Shown: positions 27,740 to 37,195 of the stretch, one piece after another
How positions within the stretch are numbered: position 1 is the stretch's first letter
Layout: the number at the start of each line of letters is the position of its first letter
Assembly (NCBI GenBank): GCA_001650955.1
Contig: LXYP01000008.1
Coordinates: 51,207-115,206, forward strand
Length of the DNA: 64,000 nt
From: Sphingomonadales bacterium EhC05
GTDB lineage: Bacteria > Pseudomonadota > Alphaproteobacteria > Sphingomonadales > Sphingomonadaceae
Reading direction: 5' to 3'
The notes under the pieces: generated by a model
What the model saw: only the letters and a program-made list of their open reading frames with translations
What the model was told of the DNA's origin: nothing
The model's database searches: none
Translations under genes and position numbers: made by a program

Positions 27740-28612
27740 TCACGACATCATCGAGCGCGCGACTTTGGTAATTCCCGCCTTGCGCAAGGCGCGGAAAGCA
27801 ATCGATTTGCCGGCGTTATTTGCCGGCCATCGTCCTGGCGCAGCCGGTGAGATTCCAACCTGACGGAGCAGCGCGTTCAAGGCCCGCGCATCCGATTCCG
27901 CCACGCTCCATTCCGACCGCCAGGTCACCGACAGAGAAATCGACACGTCAGGGCCATTTTGCACCCAATGCGGCATTTTCACCGGAACAAAGAGCGCCTC
28001 TCCGGCGGTCAGCGCCATCGGGCTGCCGAGCGCCGAAATGTCATCGCGCCACTCAAGATTGCGGTGATGCTCGCCATAGGCAAAGGATTCATGATCTTGC
28101 GGTGGGACAATATTTTCGTCTTCAGCCGGGAACATCGTCAACACCTTATTCCCTCGAATTTGCAGCAAAATATTATGCTCAGGGTCAAAATGAAACGGAG
28201 TGACCGCGCCGGGTGATGAGACGAAGATAAAACCTTCCAGCTTGATCATCTCGCCGGTCTTGCCCCGAACGGCAGGCTCTATTGCAGAGAGCGTATCGAC
28301 CAGTAATTTTTGATATTCGGGGATATTCTCTATGAACTTCAGCGCCATCCAGGATCCGGATTCCTCGATCGAACGGATTGTCTCCTCAACATCCAACGTC
28401 GGCTTGGGGACATCCTTGGGATTGATGCCAATCGGCAGGTCGCCTTGATTATATTCGACATGATCAGATCGCAGCTGCGTCGCCAGTTCGACCAGCGCAG
28501 GCAATTGCAGCAGAGGATGATCGCACAGATCATGCCGCAGTTTATTTGGTTTTTCGGGATAGGCCTCAGCAAAGCTGGCGATACTATCGGGAGTGAAAGT
28601 TGTGTTCGTCAT
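27740..28612 (-). CDS. Cupin-like JmjC-domain protein (probable Fe(II)/2-oxoglutarate oxygenase)
   Basis: A 290-residue protein of the cupin_8/JmjC type. The double-stranded beta-helix metal site reads TPFHFDPEHNILLQIRGNK (H141 and D143) with the distal histidine in PVKMPHWVQNGP (H215), the HxD...H triad. Family members hydroxylate proteins or small molecules; the substrate here is unknown. The upstream GNAT gene overlaps by four bases. A 124-base spacer separates it from the flavin amine oxidase gene, so it may be a distinct transcript or the upstream half of one operon. Confidence 0.86.
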   Translation of the reverse strand: MTNTTFTPDSIASFAEAYPEKPNKLRHDLCDHPLLQLPALVELATQLRSDHVEYNQGDLPIGINPKDVPKPTLDVEETIRSIEESGSWMALKFIENIPEYQKLLVDTLSAIEPAVRGKTGEMIKLEGFIFVSSPGAVTPFHFDPEHNILLQIRGNKVLTMFPAEDENIVPPQDHESFAYGEHHRNLEWRDDISALGSPMALTAGEALFVPVKMPHWVQNGPDVSISLSVTWRSEWSVAESDARALNALLRQVGISPAAPGRWPANNAGKSIAFRALRKAGITKVARSMMS

Positions 28613-29769
28613 GATTTCGGTTTCCGTTTACGACGCAGCGACGCGCCCAATTGATCCACATTCCGGCACAATAGATAGGCCGGTAAGCGCACCGGCCCCT
28701 TGAGCGACACGGTGACTTGTTCGATCATCTGCCTTTCGCCCCAAAGCGTGTTGATCATGGAATGATCCGCTTTGGCACAGCTATCCGCAAAACGAATTTC
28801 CGGATCACCCAGCACCAGGGCAATGGTTTCCAGTTCAATCAGGACGCCGGGGGAGAAACGGGCGAGGCTCTCGTCATAAGTGATCTTATAGGACCATATG
28901 GCCGGCGGTGACCGCAGATTGACCAGCATGGCGATCGGGCGATCATCGAGCGTCAAGCGGAGGAAATCGACGCGGCCCAAGTCATGGGCGTCATTCATGA
29001 TCTCCCGGAAAAATTCTTCCGAAGCCGGATTGATATTGAGCGCGGTTCCGCCTTTGCCCTTCCAGCCAGCCGCTTCCAATGCGAGATATTGGTCACACCA
29101 GGGCGCAATAGCATCGGACCGGGCAAGCTGTTCGAACCGCACCTCTCCCTGTTCTGCCAGCCGCTTCGCCTGACGGCGCAGCTCCTTGCGTTTTTTGGGA
29201 CGGACGGTCGTCTCGATATAGGCTTCCGGATCAATGTCACTGGTCAGCGTCGCACGGACATAGCGCTGGGCGACATGCAGCGGCCGACGGCTGGCTGCGG
29301 CCGCTTCATCCAGCGCCTTGCGGATCGGGCCATCGCCATAGATCAAACGCAATGTCAAAATCTTGCTCGCCCATTCGCTGCGATCCAGCAGATCGAGCAG
29401 CGCCGTCCAGAACGCGAACTCGCTGCCCGCCCGGATCAGCGGTTCACCGCAATAGCATTGCAGATGAACCCAGTTGGTGACCGCGGTGATCGGCAAGCGG
29501 CCATATTGCGCGGTCGACGCAAGCGGCAAAATACCAACCAGTTCACCGAGCCCGTCACGCACTTGTGCCAATCGCACGGTTTCATCACCGCGAAAATGTT
29601 TCAGTGCCGCCTGGACAAACCAATATTCGCCATAGGAATTGGGTTCGCTGGCAACAGCGGCCAATGCTTCCCACTCGGCAGCCAGACCGTCATCCACGGC
29701 CGTCACAATCGGCGCGTAAGCTTTGTGAGCATCTAGCTTGTGGGCTGAATGGGCTGAATTGTTGAGCAT
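28609..29769 (-). CDS. GNAT-superfamily acyltransferase of the FemAB/BioF2-like (Acetyltransf_6) group
   Basis: A 386-residue double-GNAT protein. The central segment RPKKRKELRRQAKRLAEQGE and the following EAAGWKGKGGTAL, plus a C-terminal DDRPIAMLVNLRSPP and YDESLARFSPGVLIELETI, match the Acetyltransf_6 pattern seen in CelD/BcsL-type and FemAB-like proteins. These transfer acyl or aminoacyl groups to sugars, lipids or peptides. It heads a minus-strand group with the JmjC-like, amine-oxidase, methyltransferase and ABM genes. A strong terminator for hppA lies about 115 bases upstream, so this gene must have its own promoter. Confidence 0.84.
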   Translation of the reverse strand: MLNNSAHSAHKLDAHKAYAPIVTAVDDGLAAEWEALAAVASEPNSYGEYWFVQAALKHFRGDETVRLAQVRDGLGELVGILPLASTAQYGRLPITAVTNWVHLQCYCGEPLIRAGSEFAFWTALLDLLDRSEWASKILTLRLIYGDGPIRKALDEAAAASRRPLHVAQRYVRATLTSDIDPEAYIETTVRPKKRKELRRQAKRLAEQGEVRFEQLARSDAIAPWCDQYLALEAAGWKGKGGTALNINPASEEFFREIMNDAHDLGRVDFLRLTLDDRPIAMLVNLRSPPAIWSYKITYDESLARFSPGVLIELETIALVLGDPEIRFADSCAKADHSMINTLWGERQMIEQVTVSLKGPVRLPAYLLCRNVDQLGASLRRKRKPKS

Positions 29770-29882
29770 CGCTTTGTAATAGTAGGAAAATACTAAAATA
29801 GGCCTAATCGCATGCAGCGGGTTGGGCCGCGATGGTCAATACCCAAGAGCGTAGCGCCAATGCAGGCAAGCCAGTAGATAAG

Positions 29883-29916
29883 AAAACCCCGCCGAAATCG
29901 CTTCCGGCGGGGTTTT
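29883..29916. terminator. Strong intrinsic terminator downstream of hppA
   Basis: AAAACCCCGCCG and CGGCGGGGTTTT form a perfect 12-bp stem around a 10-base loop, 20 bases after the hppA stop. On the minus strand the hairpin ends in TTTTCT, a typical U-tract; the plus strand ends in TTTTT as well, so it would work in both directions. It insulates the GNAT gene group from hppA read-through. Confidence 0.9.
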
Positions 29917-29936
29917 TCTGTCAGGTTGAGCGGTTT

Positions 29937-32081
29937 CTAGTGAACGCCACCCTGTGCTGCATAAAGGGCTGCGAGCAGCAGCAATGCAACAATATTGGTG
30001 ATCTTGATCATCGGATTAACCGCCGGACCTGCCGTATCCTTGTAAGGATCACCCACAGTATCGCCGGTCACCGCAGCTTTATGGGCTTCGGAACCCTTGC
30101 CGCCATGATTGCCGTCTTCGATATATTTCTTGGCATTGTCCCAAGCACCGCCGCCCGCTGTCATCGACAGCGCCACGAACAGGCCGGAAACGATCACACC
30201 GAGAAGCAAAGCGCCCAGCGCGGCAAAGCCATTGGCTTGACCCGCGACTGCGGTGATCACGAAATAGACCACAATCGGCGCAAGAACCGGCAATAGCGAT
30301 GGCAGGATCATTTCCTTGATCGCCGCTTTCGTCACCAGATCAACCGTCCGCGCATAATCTGGACGCGAAGTGCCATCCATGATGCCTTTGTCAGCAGCAA
30401 ACTGCGCACGAACGTCTTTGACGACGTCCCCGGCAGCACGGCCCACAGCAGTCATACCCATGGCTCCGAAGAGATAAGGCAGGAGCGCACCGAGCAGCAA
30501 GCCAACAATCACATAGGGATTTTCAAGGCTGAAGCTGACTTCGAGGTCCGGAAAGAACTCCTTCAGATCAGCTGTATAGGCCGAGAATAGCACCAGTGCC
30601 GCAAGACCGGCAGAACCAATGGCATAGCCTTTGGTAACCGCCTTGGTCGTGTTGCCAACCGCGTCGAGCGCATCGGTTTTTTCCCGAACACTCTCGTCGA
30701 GACCTGCCATTTCAGCAATGCCGCCCGCATTATCGGTTACCGGACCATAAGCATCGAGTGCCACGACCATACCGGCGAGTGCCAGCATTGCGGTTGCCGC
30801 AAACGCGATGCCGATTAAGCCAGCGAGCTGATATGCGACAACGATACCGATAACAATCACCAGCGTCGGCAATGCCGTTGCTTCCATCGAAATCGCCAGT
30901 CCCTGGATCACGTTGGTACCGTGGCCGGTTTCTGATGATTTTGCGATAGACCGCACTGGACGATATTCCGTACCGGTATAATATTCGGTGATCCAGATGA
31001 TCAGGCCAGTCACAGCCAGACCAACCATCATCGACCAGAATAAGGTCATGCCGGTAAAGCCGCCAGATCCATCAAGTGCCGTTCCGATTGGCGTATCCAT
31101 GTCACCCAGCGTCCGCATCGTGACATAGTAAATTGCCGGGATCGAGAGGATCGCTGTGGTCAGGAACCCCTTGTACAGCGCGCCCATGATGTTCGTACCC
31201 TTGCCCAAGCGAACCATGTAGGTACCGATGATCGAAGTCAGGATACAAACACCGCCAACGATCAGCGGTAGTGACATGAGGTCATAGAGCATTGCACTAC
31301 CGACCAGATCACCAAAAAGCAGCGCCAGAAGCACCATCGTGGCGCCAACCGTCACAACATAGGTTTCGAAAAGGTCAGCCGCCATGCCAGCACAATCACC
31401 AACATTGTCACCGACATTATCCGCGATTGTCGCAGGGTTGCGTGGATCATCCTCGGGGATGCCCGCTTCAACCTTACCCACCAGATCGGCGCCAACGTCA
31501 GCAGCTTTGGTAAAGATACCACCACCCAAACGCGCGAATATCGAAATCAGCGAAGCACCGAACGCCAGAGCGACCAGCGAGTCAATGACCGTACGGTCAT
31601 TGGCAGCCATGCCCATCTGCGTGGTCAACGCCCAGAAGAAGATCGAAATCGCAAGAAGCGCGAGACCTGCAACCAACATACCGGTTACGGCTCCGGCGCG
31701 GAATGCAACCGTGAGGCCAGTTTGCAAACTCTCACTTGCGCCTTGCGCGGTGCGGACATTTGCACGAACCGAAATGTTCATGCCGATATAGCCAGCAACG
31801 CCAGATAATATCGAGCCCAGAAGGAAACCGATAGTCGAGACAGGAACACCGCCTCGTGGCATATCGAGGAATAGATAGACCAGAATCGCGACGACCACGC
31901 CGACGATACCGATCGCGCGATACTGACGGTTCAGATAGGCCTGTGCACCTTCCTGAATCGCCCCCGCAATAGATTGCATTTTCTCATTACCAGCCGGCGC
32001 ACTAAGCACCTGTCGACTGGTAATAAAACCGTATAAAATGGCAACAAAACCACATAAAATTGAAATCGTAACTACAGTCAT
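29937..32081 (-). CDS. hppA: Membrane-bound proton-translocating pyrophosphatase (K+-independent type)
   Basis: A 714-residue integral-membrane pyrophosphatase with about 16 helices that couples PPi hydrolysis to H+ export. The signature [19 protein letters not shown] (195-213) with [18 protein letters not shown] (215-232) forms the PPi/Mg site. At residues 476-490 the sequence reads [15 protein letters not shown]; a lysine (K480) at this position marks the K+-independent class, whereas K+-dependent enzymes have alanine. The gene is monocistronic, with a likely sigma70 promoter at 32148-32177, AGGGGGGAG just upstream of the ATG, and a strong terminator after it. Confidence 0.96.
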   Translation of the reverse strand: MTVVTISILCGFVAILYGFITSRQVLSAPAGNEKMQSIAGAIQEGAQAYLNRQYRAIGIVGVVVAILVYLFLDMPRGGVPVSTIGFLLGSILSGVAGYIGMNISVRANVRTAQGASESLQTGLTVAFRAGAVTGMLVAGLALLAISIFFWALTTQMGMAANDRTVIDSLVALAFGASLISIFARLGGGIFTKAADVGADLVGKVEAGIPEDDPRNPATIADNVGDNVGDCAGMAADLFETYVVTVGATMVLLALLFGDLVGSAMLYDLMSLPLIVGGVCILTSIIGTYMVRLGKGTNIMGALYKGFLTTAILSIPAIYYVTMRTLGDMDTPIGTALDGSGGFTGMTLFWSMMVGLAVTGLIIWITEYYTGTEYRPVRSIAKSSETGHGTNVIQGLAISMEATALPTLVIVIGIVVAYQLAGLIGIAFAATAMLALAGMVVALDAYGPVTDNAGGIAEMAGLDESVREKTDALDAVGNTTKAVTKGYAIGSAGLAALVLFSAYTADLKEFFPDLEVSFSLENPYVIVGLLLGALLPYLFGAMGMTAVGRAAGDVVKDVRAQFAADKGIMDGTSRPDYARTVDLVTKAAIKEMILPSLLPVLAPIVVYFVITAVAGQANGFAALGALLLGVIVSGLFVALSMTAGGGAWDNAKKYIEDGNHGGKGSEAHKAAVTGDTVGDPYKDTAGPAVNPMIKITNIVALLLLAALYAAQGGVH

Positions 32082-32147
32082 TACTGAGCATCTCCCCCCT
32101 GTTTTTATCGTAACACGCCCTTCATCGCGGAGCGTTAATCGAAATTT

Positions 32148-32177
32148 AGTATAGTGCGCGAATCAGGAAGCACGCAA
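32148..32177 (-). promoter_or_regulatory. Probable sigma70-type promoter of hppA
   Basis: On the minus strand TTGCGT (32177-32172) is followed after 18 bases by TATACT (32153-32148), about 67 bases before the hppA ATG. The -10 box matches 5 of 6 consensus bases. The call rests on the consensus only; the start site is not shown. Confidence 0.5.
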
Positions 32178-32255
32178 GTCTTCATTTAACTGCACGATTG
32201 AGGGCTTCGCACAGCTTTTGATATAATATGTCTTTGGCAGAATGACGCCCTGAAC

Positions 32256-33191
32256 CTAGCTATGTACGAAACCGAGATTCTTTGGCAAATTCTTGCGCTC
32301 GCCATGGCTGTGCAGACCAATGCCCGAACCCGGCCGGCAAATACCGACACAGGTGAGCGCGATCGGCAATACTGTTTCGGGACTGGCGGTCAGCAGCAGT
32401 TGATAGTCATCACCGCCCGTCGCGGCGCTCATCCGAGCGATATCATTTTCTCCGATCAATTGTTTGAAAGCGGGAGAGAGCGGAATTTCGGCCATATCAA
32501 TTTCTATCCGTACTCCACTCGCATCGGCAATACGGGACGCATCCAGCAAAAGGCCATCCGACACATCCATCATTGTGCTGACCAGCGACGATAGCGCTCT
32601 GCCGTTCTCAAGCTGCGGTGTGGGCCGATTATGTGCCGTCAGAAGCGTCGCGGTTATATCCATATCGGGCGAGTTGAGCGCACCAGACGCGATTTGCAAG
32701 CCAGCCCAGGCATCGCCGATTGTTCCCGTGACATAAACGGCGTGACCGGCCTGGGCGTTGCAGCGTGATGGGACAATATGACCCTTGGCTTCCCCAATGG
32801 CGGTCAAGCCGAAGGCACGTGCATTGCCGTGACCCATCGAAACCGTGTCACCCCCAAGCAAAGGTACCGCAAAACGCTCGATCGCCTGTTTCAGCCCTTC
32901 GACAAAGGCCCTATCCCAATCATCATCATTCGCGCGGCCATAGCCAAGCAAGAGCCCAAGTGGCTTGGCGCCTTTGGCAGCAAGATCAGACAGATTAACC
33001 GCAACCAGCTTCCATGCGACATCAGCGGGATCAGCATCGGGCAAAAAATGCACACCCTCGACCATCATGTCGTGAGTCATCACCAATTTGTGCCGCCCGA
33101 ATGGCATCATAGCCGTATCGTCCAGCAATCCGCGTGCGGCAGGGTGCGTGACGATGGTTTTCAACCGTTCGATGAAATCACGTTCGTTCAA
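32256..33191 (-). CDS. thiL: Thiamine-monophosphate kinase
   Basis: A 311-residue PurM/AIRS-superfamily kinase making thiamine pyrophosphate from thiamine monophosphate. The metal/ATP-binding pattern is clear: GLLDDTAMMPFGRHKLVMTH near the N-terminus (usually DDAA), MVEGVHFLPDADPADVAWKL, VNLSDLAAKGAKPLGLLL and MMDVSDGLLLDASRIA. The C-terminus GGDDYQLLLTA corresponds to GEDYELLFT. nusB and thiL are usually adjacent; here an esterase gene lies between, overlapping thiL by four bases. Confidence 0.94.
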   Translation of the reverse strand: MNERDFIERLKTIVTHPAARGLLDDTAMMPFGRHKLVMTHDMMVEGVHFLPDADPADVAWKLVAVNLSDLAAKGAKPLGLLLGYGRANDDDWDRAFVEGLKQAIERFAVPLLGGDTVSMGHGNARAFGLTAIGEAKGHIVPSRCNAQAGHAVYVTGTIGDAWAGLQIASGALNSPDMDITATLLTAHNRPTPQLENGRALSSLVSTMMDVSDGLLLDASRIADASGVRIEIDMAEIPLSPAFKQLIGENDIARMSAATGGDDYQLLLTASPETVLPIALTCVGICRPGSGIGLHSHGERKNLPKNLGFVHS

Positions 33192-34111
33192 CTAAGCGAG
33201 TGCTCCAATGCCAGACGGATCGATGCGTTCGCGCGCTGGCTCACCGCTGCTTGCGGGGCAAAGCCGTTAAATCCGTGTGGCGCGCCGGGATAGATAGCGA
33301 GTTCAACCGGAACGCCGGATGAACGAAGACGGTTAGCAAATAATATATCTTCATCCAAAAACAGATCGAGATCTCCACACATGATATAGGCAGGTGGCAG
33401 GCCGGTCAGGTCCGAGGCCCGCGCCGCCGCGGCATAGGCGCTTGCACCTTCGGCTTCCGCATAATGCGACCAGGCGTGAAGCGATATCTCTCTCGTCCAT
33501 GTCGTCGATGGTATGTCCATATGACCCGATGGCGTGTCATGCTGGTCATCCAGCATGGGATAGATCAGCAATTGAAAGGCGATTTCCGGGCCGCCTCGGT
33601 CACGATTCATCAATGCCGCGCAGGCTGCGAGCCCTGCACCGGCGCTGTTGCCGGCGAGGATGATTTTGCGAGGATTTCTGTTTTTTGCAACCCGCTCAAT
33701 CACCGCACATGCGTCTTTCGCAGCGGCGGGCGATCGATGTTCCGGTGCCATCCGGTAATCAACCGATACGACGGGCGCAAGCGATGAGAAGCTTTGTGCG
33801 GTCATATCGTCGGCGCTGCCAATCATGAAACCGCCGCCATGAAACCAGATGATGCAGCAGTCGGGGTGAAGCGTCTCGCGCGCTTGATATTCGACGACTG
33901 GAACCTCTGGCTCACCATCCAGCCCTGGCATATGATAAAGGTCTTTCTGCCCATCAAAAGCTGGAACATCGGCCGTCATCATCGCAACCATCGAGTCAAA
34001 TGCAGCGCGAGCGGCGGCAACATCAACTTTGAGGAGATCAAAAAGCGAGGGTCCTTCCATTTCGATCATCTCTCGAAATGCAGGGTCCAGACGATCTAGA
34101 AATTCGGACAA
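33188..34111 (-). CDS. Alpha/beta hydrolase, hormone-sensitive-lipase (family IV) esterase
   Basis: A 307-residue HSL-family esterase. The oxyanion motif HGGGF (91-95) and nucleophile elbow GNSAGAG (154-160, Ser156) are clear; Asp in CGDLDLFLDED and His in GAPHGFNGF complete the triad. The frame starts with TTG at 34111, preceded by GGGAGGA at good spacing, which supports this start over the ATG at residue 15. It sits between nusB and thiL, overlapping thiL by four bases. The natural substrate is probably a short-chain acyl ester but is not known. Confidence 0.88.
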   Translation of the reverse strand: MSEFLDRLDPAFREMIEMEGPSLFDLLKVDVAAARAAFDSMVAMMTADVPAFDGQKDLYHMPGLDGEPEVPVVEYQARETLHPDCCIIWFHGGGFMIGSADDMTAQSFSSLAPVVSVDYRMAPEHRSPAAAKDACAVIERVAKNRNPRKIILAGNSAGAGLAACAALMNRDRGGPEIAFQLLIYPMLDDQHDTPSGHMDIPSTTWTREISLHAWSHYAEAEGASAYAAAARASDLTGLPPAYIMCGDLDLFLDEDILFANRLRSSGVPVELAIYPGAPHGFNGFAPQAAVSQRANASIRLALEHSLS

Positions 34112-34144
34112 TATTTCCTCCCGATATTTAGAGAGGAAAAATTT

Positions 34145-34591
34145 TCAGCCCCTCACCTGTTTCGCGACGCCGTCCAGCAAGCCATTGACAAACCCGGCGT
34201 CCTTCTTGTCGAAAAAAGCATGGGCCACATCTAGATATTCGTCAATCACAGTTGCCGTTTCAACGTCGTCGCGCGCCACCAATTCAAAAGCGCCAGCGCG
34301 CAAAATTTGCAACATGGTTTTGTCGAGCCGTTTCAATGACCAGCCAGATGCCAATTTCCCGCTAATCAGAGCATCAATTTCATCGCGGCGATCGGTTGCC
34401 CCTATGACAATATCGTCGAAGAAATCCACTTCGGCATCGGCATATTGATCATCTTCAATTTCCGCGCCAAGCCGGTGATCGTGAAATTCTTTCAACAATT
34501 TGGTGACCGGTGTTTTTTCCATTTCAAACTGGAACAACGCCTGGACCGCTGCAAGACGGGCGACGGATCGGGATTTGGATTTGGCGGTCAT
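34145..34591 (-). CDS. nusB: Transcription antitermination factor NusB
   Basis: A 148-residue all-helical RNA-binding protein that with NusE (S10) binds boxA of rRNA leaders. The family signature SVARLAAVQALFQFEME (about 9-25) and the C-terminal VIDEYLDVAHAFFDKKDAGFVNGLLDGVAKQ (given here only in part: AFFDKKDAGFVNGLLDG) are typical. The start overlaps the stop of the upstream DUF1993 gene by four bases. Confidence 0.95.
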   Translation of the reverse strand: MTAKSKSRSVARLAAVQALFQFEMEKTPVTKLLKEFHDHRLGAEIEDDQYADAEVDFFDDIVIGATDRRDEIDALISGKLASGWSLKRLDKTMLQILRAGAFELVARDDVETATVIDEYLDVAHAFFDKKDAGFVNGLLDGVAKQVRG

Positions 34592-35118
34592 GCCCTTTTG
34601 ATCCGCGGCATGCCCATAAAGTCAGACTTGCCGATCGGGAGTCCGTGCTCGCGGAGCAGATCATAAGCAGTCGTTGCATGGAAATAGAAATTGGGCTGGG
34701 CGAAGCTCAGCAGGAAATTCTCGGCGGTGAACGGCATGACCGCATCCTTGAAACGGAATTCCATATGCTGGCCGATAAAACCTGCCATCTCGGCTTCGCT
34801 GACCGCTTCCAGCCCGGCTTTTGCTTCATCGAGCTTTTCATAGAGACCAGCCCAGTCATTGGGCGGCGCGACCAGACTTGGCGTGAACACACCTTCTCTG
34901 ACGGCTTCGATCGCGCCCAGCGAATGTTCGCGGCAACATTTCACCTGATAAGAAAAGGGCTGCATATCCGCGATCAACCGTGCGCCGATAATCTCTTCCG
35001 CCGCTTTGCCCTCATCCTCGCAATGAGCTTTCGCTTTGTCGACCAGCGCGCGAACGGCGGCAATGATCTGAAGCTGGGTCGGAATTACGGCATCATATAG
35101 TGAAATGGTCATGGACAT
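34588..35118 (-). CDS. DUF1993-family protein
   Basis: A 176-residue protein of the DUF1993 group, distantly related to DinB-like four-helix bundles. Seen are IARLIADMQPFSYQVKCC-like helices (sequence GARLIADMQPFSYQ), the motif PNFYFHATTAYDLLREHGLP near residues 141-160 and the closing GKSDFMGMP, all typical of the family. Function is not known; no metal triad is obvious. It lies between hisD (75 bases upstream) and nusB (overlapping). Confidence 0.85.
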   Translation of the reverse strand: MSMTISLYDAVIPTQLQIIAAVRALVDKAKAHCEDEGKAAEEIIGARLIADMQPFSYQVKCCREHSLGAIEAVREGVFTPSLVAPPNDWAGLYEKLDEAKAGLEAVSEAEMAGFIGQHMEFRFKDAVMPFTAENFLLSFAQPNFYFHATTAYDLLREHGLPIGKSDFMGMPRIKRA

Positions 35119-35193
35119 TTTCTTTCGGATGAATGTGCAGTCAAGCTATCTGGGCCATCGGGATGATGGCAGGGATTGAGCGATTGCGATGGG

Positions 35194-36501
35194 TCAGTTT
35201 CTCTCATCAAATGGCTTCAACCTCTTTCTTACGCTGGCGGCATGAGCTGGCAATCCTTCGGCTTCCGCCAAAGCGATCGCGGCAGGGCCGATATTGGCCA
35301 GCGCCTGTTCGTCACAATGGATGAAGCTGGTGCGCTTCATAAAGTCGGTCACAGACAGGCCAGAAGAAAAGCGCGCGCGCCGCCCGGTTGGCAAGACATG
35401 ATTGGGTCCGGCGACATAGTCGCCCACCGCTTCCGGCGTGTGACGTCCCAAAAAGACCGAGCCGGCATGACGGATCTTGTCGAACAGCCCCTGCGGATCA
35501 TCAATCGCCAGTTCGAGATGTTCGGCGGCGAGTCGGTCAATGAGCGGGATCGCCTGTTCAAACCGGTCGACAAGGATGATCGCGCCATTGTCATTCCAGC
35601 TGACGGTTGCGGTTTCGGATGTTGCAAGAGATTCCAATTGTTCAATAATTTTTTCAGACACCTGATCGGCATATTTGCTATCATTTGTAAATAATATCGA
35701 CTGACTGGTCGGATCATGCTCCGCCTGGGACAACAAGTCTGCTGCGATCCAGTCGGGATCATTTTGATTGTCGGCAACCACGACAATTTCGGATGGTCCG
35801 GCAACCATATCGATTCCGACCACCCCATAGACCTGCCGTTTGGCTTCGGCGACCCAGGCATTTCCAGGGCCGGTGATGACATCCACCGGAGACAGTTTTT
35901 CAGTCCCGAAAGCAAGAGCTGCTATGGCTTGCGCGCCACCGATGCGCCAGACCTGGTCGACGCCGGCAAGATGCGCGGCGGCGAGAACCAGCGGATTGAT
36001 CTCGCCATCGGGCGTTGGCGTCACCATGATCAGCTCGTCCACCCCGGCGACTTTCGCCGGAATCGCGTTCATCAAGACCGAGGATGGATAAGCCGCCCGA
36101 CCGCCGGGTATATAGATACCCGCGCGCTCTACCGCATTCCAGCGGGCGCCAATGCGCACGCCCGAATCGTCTAAATAATCCCTGTTCTCAGGTAGTTGTC
36201 CTTCATGATAGTCACGAATTCTTAAGGCTGCGAACTCCAATGATATGCGAAGACTCGCCTCCAGTCCCTCCAATGCCGCTTCGCATTCCAGCGGCGACAC
36301 CCGCCAGCCGGTCTGATCCAGATCATGGCGATCAAATTTGCGAGTCAGGCGCGCGACGGCGGCATCGCCAGTGCTGCGGACATCCTTGATGATCGCCCGC
36401 ACATCGCTCGATATGTCTTCATCGGCTTCGCGCCGCGCATTGACCAGGTCCGCGAAGGACGATTCAAAGCCTGCGTCTGCAACCGACAAGCGCATGACCA
36501 T
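35194..36501 (-). CDS. hisD: Histidinol dehydrogenase
   Basis: A 435-residue zinc enzyme performing the last two steps of histidine synthesis. Recognisable blocks are VERAGIYIPGGRAAYPSSVL, VTPTPDG, AGVDQVWRIGGAQAIAALAF, DVITGPGNAWVAEAKRQVYG, IDMVAGPSEIVVVAD, SQAEHDPTSQSILFT (with a zinc-ligand histidine) and AGPNHVLPTGRRARFSSGLS. It follows hisG with a one-base overlap (TGATG), the usual alphaproteobacterial hisG-hisD pairing. Confidence 0.97.
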   Translation of the reverse strand: MVMRLSVADAGFESSFADLVNARREADEDISSDVRAIIKDVRSTGDAAVARLTRKFDRHDLDQTGWRVSPLECEAALEGLEASLRISLEFAALRIRDYHEGQLPENRDYLDDSGVRIGARWNAVERAGIYIPGGRAAYPSSVLMNAIPAKVAGVDELIMVTPTPDGEINPLVLAAAHLAGVDQVWRIGGAQAIAALAFGTEKLSPVDVITGPGNAWVAEAKRQVYGVVGIDMVAGPSEIVVVADNQNDPDWIAADLLSQAEHDPTSQSILFTNDSKYADQVSEKIIEQLESLATSETATVSWNDNGAIILVDRFEQAIPLIDRLAAEHLELAIDDPQGLFDKIRHAGSVFLGRHTPEAVGDYVAGPNHVLPTGRRARFSSGLSVTDFMKRTSFIHCDEQALANIGPAAIALAEAEGLPAHAASVRKRLKPFDERN

Positions 36502-37151
36502 CAGATCCGCTCCGCCAACTCACGGAACTTCTGAACCATCGGCGTGAGCTCTGCGCTCCGCATCTTATAGGCCGCGCGATTCACAACCAGTCTTCCCGAA
36601 ATGTCCAATATGCGGTCGGTTTCGACCAGATCATTGGCCTTCAGCGTATTACCCGATTCCACCAGATCGACGATATGGCGCGATAAACCAAGCGAAGGCG
36701 CGAGTTCCATCGCACCGTTGAGCTTGACGCATTCGGCTTGAATGCCCTGCGACTCAAAATGGCGGCTGGTCAGGTTCGGATATTTCGTCGCGACTCGGAT
36801 ATGGGAGATATTGCCGATGCGCTCCGCGTCATCTTTGGGTTGTGCAACACTCAGGCGGCAGCGGCCAATACCCAGGTCAACCGGAGCATAGAGCTCGCTA
36901 TAGTCAAATTCTTCGATCACATCGGAACCGACAATCCCGATCTGTGCGGCGCCATGGGCGACGAAAGTCGCAACATCGAACGCGCGTACCCGGATGATCC
37001 AGACATGGTCCTGGTTGGTCGCGAACTTCAGGCTGCGGTTGGACTTGTCAAAAAAGCCGTCTTCTGGCACGATGCCGACTTGCTGCAAAAGCGGCAATGC
37101 ATCGTCCAAAATCCTCCCTTTCGGAATTGCAAAGATCAGTGGTTCGGCCAT
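36501..37151 (-). CDS. hisG: ATP phosphoribosyltransferase, short form (HisG-S)
   Basis: First enzyme of histidine synthesis. At 216 residues it is the short form, which lacks the C-terminal ACT-like regulatory domain and needs the HisZ regulatory subunit, not encoded in this window. [19 protein letters not shown] (7-25), [28 protein letters not shown] and the PRPP-binding-loop equivalent [16 protein letters not shown] are visible. It starts 44 bases from the divergent DUF2332 gene. Confidence 0.95.
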   Translation of the reverse strand: MAEPLIFAIPKGRILDDALPLLQQVGIVPEDGFFDKSNRSLKFATNQDHVWIIRVRAFDVATFVAHGAAQIGIVGSDVIEEFDYSELYAPVDLGIGRCRLSVAQPKDDAERIGNISHIRVATKYPNLTSRHFESQGIQAECVKLNGAMELAPSLGLSRHIVDLVESGNTLKANDLVETDRILDISGRLVVNRAAYKMRSAELTPMVQKFRELAERI

Positions 37152-37195
37152 AATGGCCGCGCTTTAAGGCGTCACAGCGCAAAGGGCAACGAGTT

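Noticed and set aside
29832..29939. A short plus-strand ORF starting MVNTQERSANAG over the hppA terminator
   Set aside because: It reads through a perfect terminator stem and shows no ribosome-binding site or conservation signal.
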